A stretch of 64,000 nucleotides of DNA from Enchytraeus crypticus. Lineage: Eukaryota; Annelida; Clitellata; Enchytraeida; Enchytraeidae. The position numbers and the translations under genes were made by a program. A model generated the notes under the pieces. That model was not told the origin of the DNA. It saw nothing but the letters and a program-made list of their open reading frames with translations, and searched no databases. Location: positions 1,337,001 through 1,401,000 of the forward strand of contig CAJHZI010000449.1 in NCBI GenBank assembly GCA_905160935.1, read 5' to 3'. This document shows positions 10,627 to 22,330 of the stretch, piece by piece (the stretch's first letter is position 1; every line of letters starts with the position of its first letter).

Positions 10627-12685
10627 CTGTAACACAAAAATAATAAATTCATAATTACAAATTTGTAATACATATTTTCAGAGCTGAAGTGAATTGTTAA
10701 TTTAACCGCTCTGAAAAAGAATAATATGCAGTAACATACAATTAGATTTTTATTATAAAAGATCCATTATTTTTATACTGTAGGCTATATATTAAAATTT
10801 TATTTCACTTTCTTGTGTAGGCCCCTATTTATCATAAATAATAAATATATTTCACAATTCGGAACGATCTATACGTAATTTTAACGTGTAGAGCTGCTTA
10901 CGAACAGTGAATTACGTCTACGGGTTTTGTCAAGAGCCATAGCTTAGTCGCCTCTTACCACAATCAGTATGCGCTGCTTGTGGTAAGAGGTAAAATATAA
11001 ACTTTACTATTTTTAATGTAAAACAATTTATATTTTACATTACACAGCGCAAAGAAGCTTTACAGTATTCTCAATGCAATAAGTCGAAATAGGCAGGGGC
11101 GAATCGGTTAAAACTTCGCCTAGGGATCAGTAAAAACGACAACAAAAACAGGACAACAACAACAAGACAAAAGACAACAACAACAACAACAAGACAAAGA
11201 CAACAACAACAAGACAACAGCAACAGGACAACAACAACACTACAGCGACAACTATACAGCAAACAACAACAACAGGACAACATGACAACGACAACAGAAC
11301 AACACTGGTTACCTGGCTAGCTATTAGATCAGCCACGGGTGCTGTAGTGAGTAGGACAGTGGAAAGAGAAGAGTGAATCAGTGTCTCCGCCTCGTGTTGT
11401 GAGTCCACTGGATGGATAGGACCCGGATAGTCGAGTCCTCTCAGTATCGATTCCATGGGTCCATCTCTCTGCACTATCACTGGACTCCTGCAATAGCGAT
11501 ATATAGCAATATTAGAAGTCCCGTGTACAAAAATGCTCATATCTAGAAAAATGGCCACTTTTTAACTGACCCTAGATTTGAACTCTAACCTCTTAATCGT
11601 ATGAAGCACGTTCTATCCATTATGTAATTGTTCTATCCATTATTCGATACAGCCGTGTCTTAAGAATTCAATATCAAAAATGTCTTATAAATTAAAAGGC
11701 TGTTTTATGTAAGAAATTATAAATATGGCGCTGGGACTGGATTGAAACTGGCCATAAATTTATATTGGACAAATGACCTCCGATGTAATTAGCGTCAATA
11801 GTTAGAAATTATAAATATTAAGCTGCGTTTCAATTTAAATTTATACTCGACATACATTTATACTCATAAATTTAAAGAGCTGTAATTAGCGAAGCTATTT
11901 AACAATTATAAATAAGATGCTGAAATTAAATTTATACTCGCCAGATGCCTGTGTGGTGATCAGCGTTATTTCAGACAGACAGAGAAACATACAGAACTGG
12001 CTCATTATATTTATAATTAAAATACCCTTATTTTATAAATATGGAAATTATTAACATCTTTTTCTTCAGTGAGACAAAATATTGCAATCCACCCACTACC
12101 AGTAAGGCTCTAAAGGTGAATGGAATCCAGACATTACAAACATTTGTCAATTGACAAATTAACTGACTGATTAGCCGACGAGTTGACCTGATCATCTGAT
12201 GATGATCAACCAATTAAATTCATTAATTTACAGTCCATTGATAAATAGATTAGCCTAATTGATCTTATTAACTCTATATTTAATAGACAAAAGACAAAAA
12301 CAGAAAGTTATTGTATCTCAGAGTTTAACTCTGTAGGATGGTATATATACAATTAAAATACAATTGGGCAATGGCATGTCCAAGGTAAATGCAGTTCCCT
12401 GTGAGCATTTGCAATAAGCACTCCATGGATCAATACATTTGGAATTTAAAGTCAAATTTTAAATTAAAACTTAATTTAAAATTCATTCAAAAGTTTATTA
12501 AGGACTGACTCCGAGGCTCTGCATATTTTCTTCACCGAAAAATTTTAATTCATAAACTAATGCCAATCAATCTGTCGATCGATCTATCAATCAATCAACA
12601 AGAGATACTGAGAGAGATAGTTAGAGATAGAGATGAGAGAGATAGTGAGTGTTAGAAAGATAGTGAGTGTTAGAAAGATAGTGAG

Positions 12686-12718
<33 letters not shown>

Positions 12719-15700
12719 TACTCACGCATGTTTGTTGTGCACATATAGAGGTCGTGGTACAGCAGAACTCTGAACAAGAAGCTTAGCGCTGGTTCTCATG
12801 ACTGGCAGAGACTTCTTCAACAGCTTCGTCTCCACTGAGCGCCTCGTGTATAGCCCAAACCCTAGTTGCTACAAACAACAGCCCAAACCCTAGTTGCTGC
12901 AAACAACAGCCCAACCCCTAGTTGCTACAAACAACAGCCCAAACCCTAGTTGCTACAACAACAGCCCAAACCCTAGTTGCTGCAAACAACTGTCCAAACT
13001 ATTATTATCAACTACGAAAACTTATATAGCAGTGTCATGAACAAACTCGGTCTTCGAGACTACTTTACAGAAAGAGTTCAATAGTAATAATAAGCTCAAT
13101 AACAATTACATTTAAATTAATATTCAGAATAGCAAACATTTCTACATATCAGTGGAATTTTACAGTATCTAACAACACTCATTCCTGTTTTCAAATACAA
13201 ACTACTTATAATAAACATAAATACGTGTATAGTAATTTCATGTAGAAAAACTAAACCCTAATTGCTGCAAACAACACCTCAGTGCAGGCCAAACCCTTAC
13301 TGCTATATAACATCTCATGTTCACACAAAACCCTAATTGCTGAAAATAACAAAACATTTGAAGTGCGAATTTTTCATGCATTTACATATATCTAGTTAAA
13401 CAGATCTTCTCAAAATTTGGAAAAACCTTGTCAGAAAATTTGAAGTAAGGAATGACAAAGTATTCAAAAATATGAAACTTACGAATTTTTCTGACTTTGC
13501 CCTGGCATACAATTTTTTCCAGCTGGGCACTGGAATGATTTCCAGTGGAATGGAGTTCTTAGCTCTGATGAACTTGGACGTCTTCTGGATCATGTCCAGG
13601 AGATCTCTCACGTATCCAGAACCGTTCCTGTAGAGAAATGGCTCCTCCTTATAAACATAAATCAATCAATCAATCAATTAGACTGTCAGTCTGGTAGACA
13701 ATCAATCAACTAGTCTGTTAATTAGTGATACAAATTTACATCAACTATATTATTTATTAAATTACTTATTCAATTATTCAATTATTTATTCAATTATCCA
13801 ATTATTTGTTCAATTATTCAATTATTTATTCAATTATTCAATTATTTATTCAATTAGTCATTCAATCAGTTATGAATAAATCAATTAGATAGTCAATAAA
13901 TTGCCAATCAATCAATTAGTCACAACGCAATTATTCAATTAAAAGCGTTGCTCAATAGATGACGTCTCTTTATGTTCATAAAAATCAATTGTTCAGTTTA
14001 CTAGAAGAACGAATAAATTAAAGAGATAAATTAACTGGTAAAGCTAAGGTTAACGTCAGTTTCCTCACTCGAAAGCGATGTCAGTGATGGGCGAGCCCAG
14101 GATTTGAACCCGCATCAATTGATCCGCGGTCGAGTATCTTACCGACTTCGCCACTGGCTCCAGCCAGTGCTGAATATTTAGAGCTGAATTAACTTTCAAT
14201 TGACAGGTCAGTCAGTTAATCAAGCAATCAACAATTGTTCAGTCAATCAATCAATCAAACAATCAATCAACGGCTAATCGTCTAGAACCATTTTTGCAAA
14301 AGAGTACTTTGAAAAAATTGCATTTAATTCAATCTCAGTAATTTAATCAATCAAAATCACTCAAACACTTAATTAAATAAACCCATCAATGAAATAATCT
14401 GAGATATACTCAACTACTGATAACCTTATGCGATCTAGAATAGAATCAATCAATAAAATCTAATCCAGTGAATTAATTTGAGATCCAGTTTTCCAGATTT
14501 GAGATACAGTGAATCACTTTGAGATTGATTACTGGAATAATGAATTAATGGGATTGATTAGAGAATGGATTGACGCCTGAAAGGAATCCATCCATTCTGC
14601 AATCAATCAGCCCCATTTCAATATTCTGGATATCTGTTTGTTGAAATAGCAGTAGATATGAAAGTTTGTTGAACAAATTTCGATAAATAACTAATTATAA
14701 ATACCTAATAATATAATAATAATTATTATTACTATAAATAACTAATTATAAATACCTAATAATATAATAATAATTATTATTACTATAAATAACTAATTAT
14801 AAATACCTAATAATATAATAATAATTATTATTACTATAAATAACTAATTATAAATAACTAATAATATAATAATAATTATTATTACTATAAATAACTAATT
14901 ATAAATACCTAATAATATAATAATAATTATTATTACTATAAATAACTAATTATAAATACCTAATAATATAATAATAATTATTATTACTATAAATAACTAA
15001 TTATATAATAATATAATAATATTATTACTATATAACTAATTATAACTATAAATAACTAATTATAAATACCTATAATAATAATAATTATTATAAATAACTA
15101 ATAAATAACTATATCTAATATTATTATTACTATAAATAACTAATGATAAATACCAAATATAATAATAATTATTATTACTATAAATAACTAATTATAAATA
15201 CCTAATAATATAATAATATATTATTATTACTATAAATAACTAATTATAAATACCTAATAATATAATAATAATTATTATTACTATAAATAACTAATTATAA
15301 ATACCTAATAATATAATAATAATTATTATTACTATAAATAATAATTATAAATACCTAATAATATAATAATAATTATTATTACTATAAATAACTAATTATA
15401 AATACCTAATAATATAATAATAATTATTATTACTATAAATAACTAATTATAAATACCTAATAATATAATAATAATTATTATTACTATAAATAACTAATAA
15501 TTTCTAGACCTCACCTCGAGCACTGCGATCTTGTAGCTTGCTTTCACTGTACCTGCAAAAAACGAGAAAATAAAAAATCAAGAATTTAGCTTAAAATATA
15601 ATAAAGTATTTCTGTACAACCGAATTAACATAAAAGCATAATTAACAATAGCTTTGATGACAAATTTAAATCCTGATTGACTGACTGAATAAATAAATAA

Positions 15701-16355
15701 ATATATATATGGCTGAACGAAAGAATGAACGAACGAGCGAATGATTGAATGAATGGCTTCTATCCGTAATTTACAAAATGAATCTTGTAAATTTATCAGT
15801 TAAACGACTGGCAGCTATCTAACATTATTAGAGTTCCACTCTTATCAGAGTCGTGTGGTATTGAAGAGACAATGGTAACAACCATATAGTAAGAAACGCC
15901 ACTGTAATGAGAATTTACTGAAACAAAATTATATCTCATTCTAAACGTTGTAAAAAATACACGTGCACTAATTTAAACATGTTTTAATCTAACAAAGGCT
16001 TTAAAGGCCCATTATAAAATTCCCTGAATTTATTAAACAAAGCTTTACAAGGCAAACATCTTAGACGAAGTTCGGAATTTGTAAGTGCCACTTGTGGCCT
16101 TTATTTCCGTTCATTTGTTTTAACCGCTTACTGTGTATGACAATTGTGATATTAGTACGATAAATGAAATAAATACAATAAATATAATCGACATTTTTCT
16201 ATATCTAACTGCTTATTGTGAATGTCAATTGTAATATGCGTACGATAAACGAATAAAGTAATATACAAACCAGTTCGTAAATCCGGAAATAGAAACGCGT
16301 GGCAATAAGGTAGCGTTGATAAAATAATAGCAATGATTGATATTATTCCGTACAT
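10417..16355 (-). CDS. Secreted stand-alone solute-binding protein (SBP family 3 / iGluR LBD-like), six exons
   Basis: Joined on the minus strand: 16271-16355, 15515-15552, 13483-13647, 12726-12868, 11313-11487, 10417-10626; all phases agree (1, 0, 0, 2, 0). Predicted 271 aa. Residues 1-20 are a signal peptide (MYGIISIIAIILSTLPYCHA). Lobe 1 starts YKIAVLEEEPFLYRNGSGY, followed by DLLDMIQK and the IPVPSWKKL strand; the hinge is near RTSAKLLVQS. Lobe 2 runs IVQRDGPMESIL, TAPVADLIASQ, AMYYRFFGRDKAVLHLVNES, LNLKYF. This order matches bacterial amino-acid-binding proteins and glutamate-receptor ligand-binding domains. No M1-M3 membrane helices lie between lobes and none follow, so it is not an ion channel. 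The ligand is unknown. Single-domain length (about 270) is that of periplasmic binding proteins. Confidence 0.75.
11130..11300 (-). repeat. (TTG)n-rich tract after solute-binding donor
   Basis: On the sense (minus) strand the donor GTAACC at 11312 is followed by TTGTT-rich units (ACAAC on plus) mixed with GTCCTG. It explains the Cys/Val/Leu-rich open frames here. Confidence 0.9.
11313..11487 (-). CDS. Solute-binding protein exon 5 (lobe 2)
   Basis: Acceptor ATTGCAG, donor CAG|GTAACC. Encodes SPVIVQRDGPMESILRGLDY and STVLLTTAPVADLIASQ, the V.vq.Gt...y and v.a...d.pv..yl blocks of lobe 2. A (TTG)n-rich tract follows the donor. Confidence 0.8.
12598..12720 (-). repeat. (TC)n tract after solute-binding donor
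   Basis: On the sense strand GTGAGTATC runs into (TC)n and then TATCTCTC/TATCTTTC variants. Confidence 0.9.
12726..12868 (-). CDS. Solute-binding protein exon 4
   Basis: Begins QLGFGLYTRRSVETK after acceptor TTGTTTGTAG. It continues LPVMRTSAKLLVQSS and ends CATGC|GTGAGT (phase 2). The start was chosen at 12868 because only that acceptor keeps phase 0 with exon 3; an AG at 12843 would break frame. The acceptor and first 15 coding bases are repeated in tandem upstream. Confidence 0.75.
12853..12991 (-). repeat. 28-bp tandem copies of acceptor + exon 4 start
   Basis: Five units (period 27-28). On the sense strand each carries TTGTTTG(C/T)AG followed by CAACTAGGGTTTGGG. The unit nearest the exon is the real splice site; diverged units recur at about 13252-13276 and 13326-13350. 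Confidence 0.92.
13483..13647 (-). CDS. Solute-binding protein exon 3 (lobe 1)
   Basis: 55 codons, phase 0 to 0; donor TTC|GTAAGT. Encodes EEPFLYRNGSGYVRDLLDMI and IPLEIIPVPSWKKLYARAKS, corresponding to the PPFSY...G.DVDL...V.W..L blocks of family 3 binding proteins. The acceptor ATAAG follows an imperfect (TTGA)n stretch on the sense strand. Confidence 0.8.
13741..13865. repeat. ATTATTCAATT tandem repeat
   Basis: About ten units of TTATTCAATTA-like sequence inside solute-binding intron 2. Confidence 0.85.
14036..14168 (-). mobile_element. SINE family A
   Basis: Close to consensus, in solute-binding intron 2. Confidence 0.92.
14690..15500. repeat. 51-bp AT-only minisatellite
   Basis: About 15 units, some truncated, built on ATAACTAATTATAAATACC and TAATAATATAATAATAATTA. 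The core AATAATAATTATTATTA is palindromic. The array starts directly after the sense-strand donor of exon 2 (15514). Confidence 0.93.
15515..15552 (-). CDS. Solute-binding protein exon 2 (38-nt micro-exon)
   Basis: Acceptor TTTGCAG, donor GAG|GTGAGG. Encodes (G)TVKASYKIAVLE, the first beta-strand of lobe 1. A 51-bp minisatellite begins directly after the donor. Confidence 0.75.
16271..16355 (-). CDS. Solute-binding protein exon 1 (signal peptide)
   Basis: ATG at 16353-16355. Hydrophobic core IISIIAIILSTL then a polar YCHA cleavage-like site. Donor ACTG|GTTTGT gives phase 1, which matches the next exon and makes the start plausible. Confidence 0.7.
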
Positions 16356-16867
16356 TTTATCCTAATTTAATCTGCCTACTCTACCACCGATGCTTCTGCT
16401 TTGAGTCTTTTAATTTCTAATTTTATACTATTGCTGTTAATAAATTATGCTAAATAATTCACTATCCAAATCATGCAACTAAATTATCACTATCCGAATT
16501 GTGAACTATTTTATCTACGTTGTAGTAACGTCTATTGTAATCGAAACACTGAATCGAAGGAAGTCCACTGATATATTCCTCGTGTTGAAGTATGATGTAG
16601 TATACGTTGTAGATCCTATGCAATCATTCCATTGAATGAATGCAGAACCCGTGCAGTCTGTCACCAAACCGGTTCCTAGCCAGTTGTCAGAAATCCAGTT
16701 CTTAATTGGGCACTTAATTGGGCACTTAATTGAACAGAGTTCAATGACACTACTTGATAACCATTCTATTCAAAGCAATAAGCTACCAGCCAATAGCATC
16801 AGCAAAAAGAACATTAGTGAAGCCATGAGTTAAAACATTAGTCTTTGCAGCGTAGAAATAGAGTCTC

Positions 16868-16990
16868 AATTTAATCTTAAAATTTAATTTAAAATTTAAT
16901 TTAATCTAACTTTTTAAAAAAATCTATTTAAATTTAATTTAATCTAACTTAAATATTAAAATTTAATTTAATATTTAATTTAATCTAACA
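16868..16990. repeat. AATTTAATTTAAAATT repeat
   Basis: AATTTAATTTAATCTAAC-like units, degenerate; intergenic. Confidence 0.75.
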
Positions 16991-17245
16991 TTTGTTCACA
17001 ACAGTCTCTTCTTAAGTAGTAGACAACCACAGTTGGTAAGCAATAACTCTACTTCAATGGATGATCTAATAAAACAAAATAGCAGTATACATGTACATTC
17101 AATTAATCAATCAATCAATCATACTGGGTCAGAAAGCATCAGACACTCATTTGAGATCCATAATTATATCCAGTACTTTACTATTAATACAGAATTTAAT
17201 TTTTTGCAGTTCATGATTAATTCAAAAAGTACAGACACAATTTGA

Positions 17246-17360
17246 AGGTAGGCTGTAGTGTGTTTAACGTCAAAGTTCAGAAGCACAAGGCTTCCCTTTA
17301 AGACGACTCGACACACTCGAGCTACCGTCACAAAGATTAATGTAACAGTAAGCTACTGTA
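17246..17360 (+). repeat. Interspersed repeat family E
   Basis: AACGTCAAAGTTCAGAAGCA, GACGACTCGACACACTCGAG, CTACCGTCACAAAGATTAAT. Confidence 0.85.
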
Positions 17361-18432
17361 CTATAAGTCACAAAACAACTATAGTATTTTATAGTATTGA
17401 AACACGATGTAAATACACAATTTGAAGATCGTCACTTGCATATATTGCAAACTAATTGTCTTCAACATTTAGTTGTCTTCAGTTGAAACATATTTAATAA
17501 AATAGACTTGGCTCCACATGTGTTAACTTCTATGATATTGTTTTGTTCAAATGTACAATCTTTATTAAAAGTAATTTTTTGTTAGCACTAGCATATGCAA
17601 ACAATTCTTCGAACCATTCTTTATCCATTAATTTAACCAATAATTAATTTTTTATTAACTATTAATTAATAATTAACTAAAAATTAATTAATTAATTAAT
17701 TATTTGAACTATCAATTAATCATAATTAAACATTTAGGATCCGCTTGGACTATATACCCTTATACACCAGTTGGTAGAAAATGTTTGTCTTTTACAATTT
17801 GACTATGCTATTTTTAAATCAACTTTAATTCTAAATCGTAATTCATACGTTTAAAGTTTCTCATTGGATACTATGGCATGCTACCAATTCCATTTGATCT
17901 CCCGGTCAACCGGTTCTATCCGGTTACTTTCTCCTGTCAATTTCTTTTGTAGGCTTCCTTCAAGACAAACCATAATTATATGAATAATAATTTCTAAATT
18001 ACAACAATATCTATTAGTGGGCCTTCCTTCAGGGTGAACAAAATTCTTGAAAAGCAATTTTAAAAAAGGCGATTGATCTGACTTGTTCAATCTGATTAGT
18101 TCTCTCTTTGCTTATACTAAGTAAGATAAATGTTTCTAATAGTTTCACAAGAAAATACTAGAATGTCTTTAAAACAGCTGTATAAAATATGCCCATGCAA
18201 GAAAATAATACAGGAAAATAAAGAAAATAATTGGTACATTATGAAAATAAAACGAAAATAATTGGTACAGCGATTTAACTTTTCTACCAGTTATCATTGC
18301 ATTGTGCTCTCTAAGCTCCTGTTACTTTCGTTAAGATTAGTTCTATTACGGTGTTATTACGTTTATTTTATTATTAAAGAAACGCTCTGACAACAAACTT
18401 TTGTGGATAAAAAAATGTTAACACTGTAGTAC

Positions 18433-19574
18433 ATTGGCGTAACCCCCGGGGGGGGGACAGGGGGAACATGTCCCCCCAGAATTTAGACTGGGGGGACATG
18501 CATGCAAATGCCCCCCCCCAGAATTTAGGCTCAAACATATATACTTTATGTAAGAAATTGTGCGCATTTTCAATATCGCTCAATAACAGCATGTGTAAGT
18601 ATTACTAGCATTTATAGAGCCGTGCTGTAGATCAAGTGGTAAACTGATACGCTGCTATGATATTAATTAATTAATGACATAGCTGTAGTTGTACTGTGTA
18701 TGCTCGGCCATAGACTTTTATATACTGTCACACTTTAGTAATATATTGGAGACTATATGGCTGAGCGACTGATGTTAAGTGAGGATGACGAAACATGGGA
18801 GAGTGCCAACTTGCCGAGCTAAGCGGGATGAAACTATATTGGTCTACCTAGAGTTTGTGGCTGCATAGGCCTATTGTATCTTGAGAGGTCAACTTATTAA
18901 CCGTCGGTAGATGAAAAATGTGCATAGGCTTAATGTTTAGCTTATGTAGTTTGTTACAATATAAATTCATAGACAGTAAACCAAATTCTGCATAATTGCA
19001 TCATGGATAAATTTATGTTAAAGACCAAGAAGTCATGTCCGGTAAGAATTAATACATTACTAATTCCGATTTTGAATTCTGAAAGTTGTAAAAGCAATTT
19101 CGTACTAACATTCAGAGTTTTGTAAGAAAATCTCGAGGAATTTGCGCACGACGCTGCTTCTACCGCGCAGGGCAAGGCCACTGCCAGTGGATCGATTTTT
19201 GAAAGGTAAAAGCTGGTAAAGCTAATGTTAACGTCAGTTTCCTCACTCTAAAGCGATGTCAGCGACGGGCTAGCACAGGATTTGAACCCCTAACACACTG
19301 TTCCGCGGTTGACGTCCCTGATATTGCCTTATGGCGAGGAACCGAAAGTTACATTCTTATTGATTGATTGAGTACCTTACCGACATCGCCACTGGCTCCA
19401 GACAGTAGTTGTACTGTGTATGTTAGTGAAACTAAGTTCCCACCTCCCCCCCCTTAACCACTGCTCTTACAAACATATTTACACATAGAAATGGCGTTAA
19501 AACAATGAAAATATAGTTTACATTATTTTTCGGCGAGCCTAAGTGGGGCAGACTCCCCCCTTGGATACGCCAAT
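18433..19574. mobile_element. Non-autonomous DNA transposon candidate (TIR ATTGGCGTA)
   Basis: ATTGGCGTA at 18433-18441 and its perfect complement TACGCCAAT at 19566-19574, each followed inward by G/C-runs. No transposase frame. Contains the nested SINE pair at 19209-19409. The right end shares AAACAATGAAAATmTAGTTT-like sequence with the element at 51361. Confidence 0.55.
19209..19409 (-). mobile_element. SINE family A with a family B fragment inserted
   Basis: The copy is split at CCGCGGTTGA by GACGTCCCTGATATTGCC...ATTGATTGATTG (19311-19370) and resumes GTACCTTACCGACATCGCC. The pair sits inside the DNA transposon at 18433-19574. Confidence 0.88.
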
Positions 19575-20059
19575 GATTGTGTTCCCCCCAGATTTTCGGT
19601 TGTGGTTATGCCTATGCTGCAGTATTACCACTACACCCCCGCATTGCTTGCTCATATAGACATTTCAAACTCATTATATCTCGAGTTACTTTATGACAAC
19701 GAGCTGATGAGGACAAGATAATGTCAAAGCGTTGCTTTATTTGTAGAATAAAGTTATTGCTAAATTCTTGCTGCATATTATCTTTTAATTTCTCTACTTT
19801 TTGTAATTCGAGGTTCAAGCTACAGTTGGCTGAAAATGTAGGATGTACATAAGCGCTGACTTAGAACAGTTTGCATTAATAATGGTTCTATTTGAAATCT
19901 CATTTGTGCTATTATTGAGGTGTTTAATTCGAATTGATTGTCTTAGTAAAAGCGCTGGTGTTCTTAGTTAAGAAAATTGTAATAATATACCATATTTACA
20001 ATCAATTAGAGACATATCTCTAATTGATTGTAATAGACATATGTACATAGATATAGATT

Positions 20060-20170
20060 TATATCTCTCTCTTAGTACACTGCTCACTGGCAGGTCCATG
20101 GAATATAACGCCTCCACTCTTCCCTGCCTCTGCCTCTAATTCCTTCCATTCTGCTTTTTAGGACCTCTTT
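20060..20170 (+). repeat. Interspersed repeat family G
   Basis: ACTGGCAGGTCCATGGAATA, TAACGCCTCCACTCTTCCCT. Family G copies are joined to CT or TA microsatellites. Confidence 0.8.
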
Positions 20171-20228
20171 TAGTTTAGTTTGGTTTTATATATTAAAGTA
20201 GTAATAGCGTATCTGATTGTATGAGCGA

Positions 20229-20385
20229 ATGTCACAATAGCGTAGTGGTTAGAAGCTTGCATGAAGTTATAAACGACAGATCCTGAGGTAAATTGAACTC
20301 ACGTGAGTTCGATTCACAGACGCGCTGATCTGAGAGTAAACTATCGGACATTGACGGGACTGGTTACACGGTAAATGGACTAAAA
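20229..20385 (+). mobile_element. SINE family C
   Basis: GTCACAATAGCGTAGTGGTT A-box, GAGTTCGATTCACAGACGCG B-box, ACATTGACGGGACTGGTTAC tail, passing directly into the 12-bp array. Confidence 0.88.
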
Positions 20386-20389
20386 AAGA

Positions 20390-20712
20390 TTGCATTGAAG
20401 ACTGCATTAAAGACTGTATTAAAGACTGCATTAAAGACTGTATTGAAGACTGCATTAAAGACTGTATTGAAGACTGCATTAAAGACTGCATTAAAGACTG
20501 TATTAAAGACTGTATTGAAGACTGCATTAAAGACTGTATTAAAGACTGCATTAAAGACTGTATTGAAGACTGCATTAAAGACTGTATTGAAGACTGCATT
20601 AAAGATTGTATTAAATACTGCATTAAAGACTGTATTGAAGACTGCATTAAAGACTGTATTGAAGACTGCATTAAAGATTGTATTGAAGACTGCATTAAAG
20701 ATTGTATTGAAT
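20390..20712 (+). repeat. 12-bp minisatellite (GACTGyATTrAA)
   Basis: About 27 units of GACTGCATTAAA alternating with GACTGTATTGAA. It starts exactly where a tRNA-derived SINE copy (20229-20385) ends, so it is probably an expanded SINE tail. It produces KTAL/KTVL-type open frames without coding meaning. Confidence 0.95.
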
Positions 20713-20860
20713 TAGTTTTAAGTGATTGAAGTAGATTTTAGATATTAGGTTAGTTTTAAATACATGTATTATTGTAGTTTATAAATTTATAAGTAGTTTT
20801 TAGATAATGTAATAGTTATAGATACTGGAGTAGTTTTCAGATATCACAGTGGTTTTTAAT

Positions 20861-20861
<1 letters not shown>

Positions 20862-20943
<82 letters not shown>
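20862..20943. repeat. (TA)n microsatellite
   Basis: Dinucleotide run, intergenic. Confidence 0.97.
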
Positions 20944-20948
<5 letters not shown>

Positions 20949-21885
20949 CTATACGTTGAGGTCAGAGACCAGATCGTCCTATCCAATCACTATGAGACTG
21001 AATTCAGCTCAACTCTGACCTTTCTCTCCTTACAGCCAAAACACCAACTCCAATTGTCCTCAGTGCCCAGTCTTTCGATTAATCAGGATATCCACTCATT
21101 AAATATATAAATTAATAAATCAATCATACAATTAATCAATCAATCGTTCAATTAGTCATTCAATCATTAAATCAATCAATCAATTAATTAATTAATTAAT
21201 TAATCACTTGCTCAATCAATATCACTCACTCAAGAAAAGCTTCAATCAATCAATTCATATTATATATCACATTGTAGCCGCCCGGGGACAGTGATTAGGG
21301 TTTTAGAGATACAAGCAGCAGTCTATCCAGAGAACGAGATTTTAACTCATCGTTACATCTCCTTCCCTTTTTACTGCATTGTCTTTATTCATTGGATTTA
21401 CAAACAGCAATAAATAAATGACCAAAATTAGTAAAAATAAGTTGAATGCATAATCTTAAAGTGATCTAAAGTGATTTAAGGTAGGAGATATCTAGAACAT
21501 ATGAAACGCGAGCCGTGCGTAAACTATAAGGAAAGTCCTGGTAGCATTATTAAGGTGTTTTGTTTATTGCTGTCGTATTTGTAAAATAGACGTGACGACA
21601 ATAATTATACCTGTAGAAGTGTTGAAGCGTGACCCACGTGCGATCGGGCTGAATGAAAAATAGTTCCATATAGCGTGCAAAAAAGAATAAACAAGTAGTA
21701 AACATGTTACATTCGAGATATTTCTGAAGATAAAAATCCATCTTTTTCCGCCATAGGTCTAAATTTTGACCCGTTTGCCTTGGATCATGGACTTGCACTG
21801 TTTTGATCTCGCTTTCTCTTGTGGTCTCTGTGTACTCAGTCGTCATCGTGTGGTGCTTTGGCGCCTGTTTGTGTAGAGTCTGCAA

Positions 21886-21962
21886 GAGACGTCCCCGACA
21901 TTGCTTTATGGCGAGAAACTGGACGCTAAATTCTAATTGATTATTGATTGATTGCTTGAAGA
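21886..21962 (+). mobile_element. Repeat family B with TTGA tail
   Basis: GACGTCCCCGACATTGCTTT, CTGGACGCTAAATTCTAATT then GATTATTGATTGATTG. Confidence 0.75.
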
Positions 21963-22234
21963 TTGTTTGCCAATGAAGTTTTAATCATGCTTATCTCGTA
22001 GTGTCGGGTAACCTGTAAGTGAATTTTGCTCAGATTTTGTTGAATATGTAGAATTGAAGATGTCTTTCAAGATGGCTTGCATGCAGTAAATCTTGATACA
22101 ACATATTAGATAACACGTTAAAATGAACCGCTATCACTTAACTCAGAATCAAAACTATGACACCCAAAAGTTAAAAATTATCTTAATAGGTACTAAATAA
22201 AATAATAATAATAATAATAATAATAGCAACAAAA

Positions 22235-22330
22235 TTTGAGTGCTACAGTCATCAATGACAACTTCGAGTACTATTGAGTCAAACTCAAGCCGGCGAGCAA
22301 AGAGAAAGTCCAAAAACGGTGCAAAAAAAT
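22235..22330 (-). repeat. Interspersed repeat family D
   Basis: On the minus strand: TTGCTCGCCGGCTTGAGTTT, CAATAGTACTCGAAGTTGTC, ATTGATGACTGTAGCACTCA. Also at 29635-29700, 33345-33440 and 43318-43412. Confidence 0.78.

Noticed and set aside
12841-12850. Alternative acceptor CACGAG|GCGCTC for solute-binding exon 4
   Set aside because: It breaks phase with exon 3, whereas TTTGTAG at 12869 keeps frame and adds the expected lobe 1 residues.
13287-13350. Possible 13-codon extra exon (minus) between AG at 13345 and GTAAGG at 13299
   Set aside because: It is a diverged copy of the exon 4 head; the frame closes without it.
20267-20715. Open frames of about 106-142 codons (KTAL/KTVL and MQSSIQSL types)
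   Set aside because: Product of a 12-bp repeat that keeps all frames open.
21550-21885. 111-codon minus-strand frame
   Set aside because: No recognisable domain, no splice context and low-complexity AT ends; a decayed element is possible but not supported.
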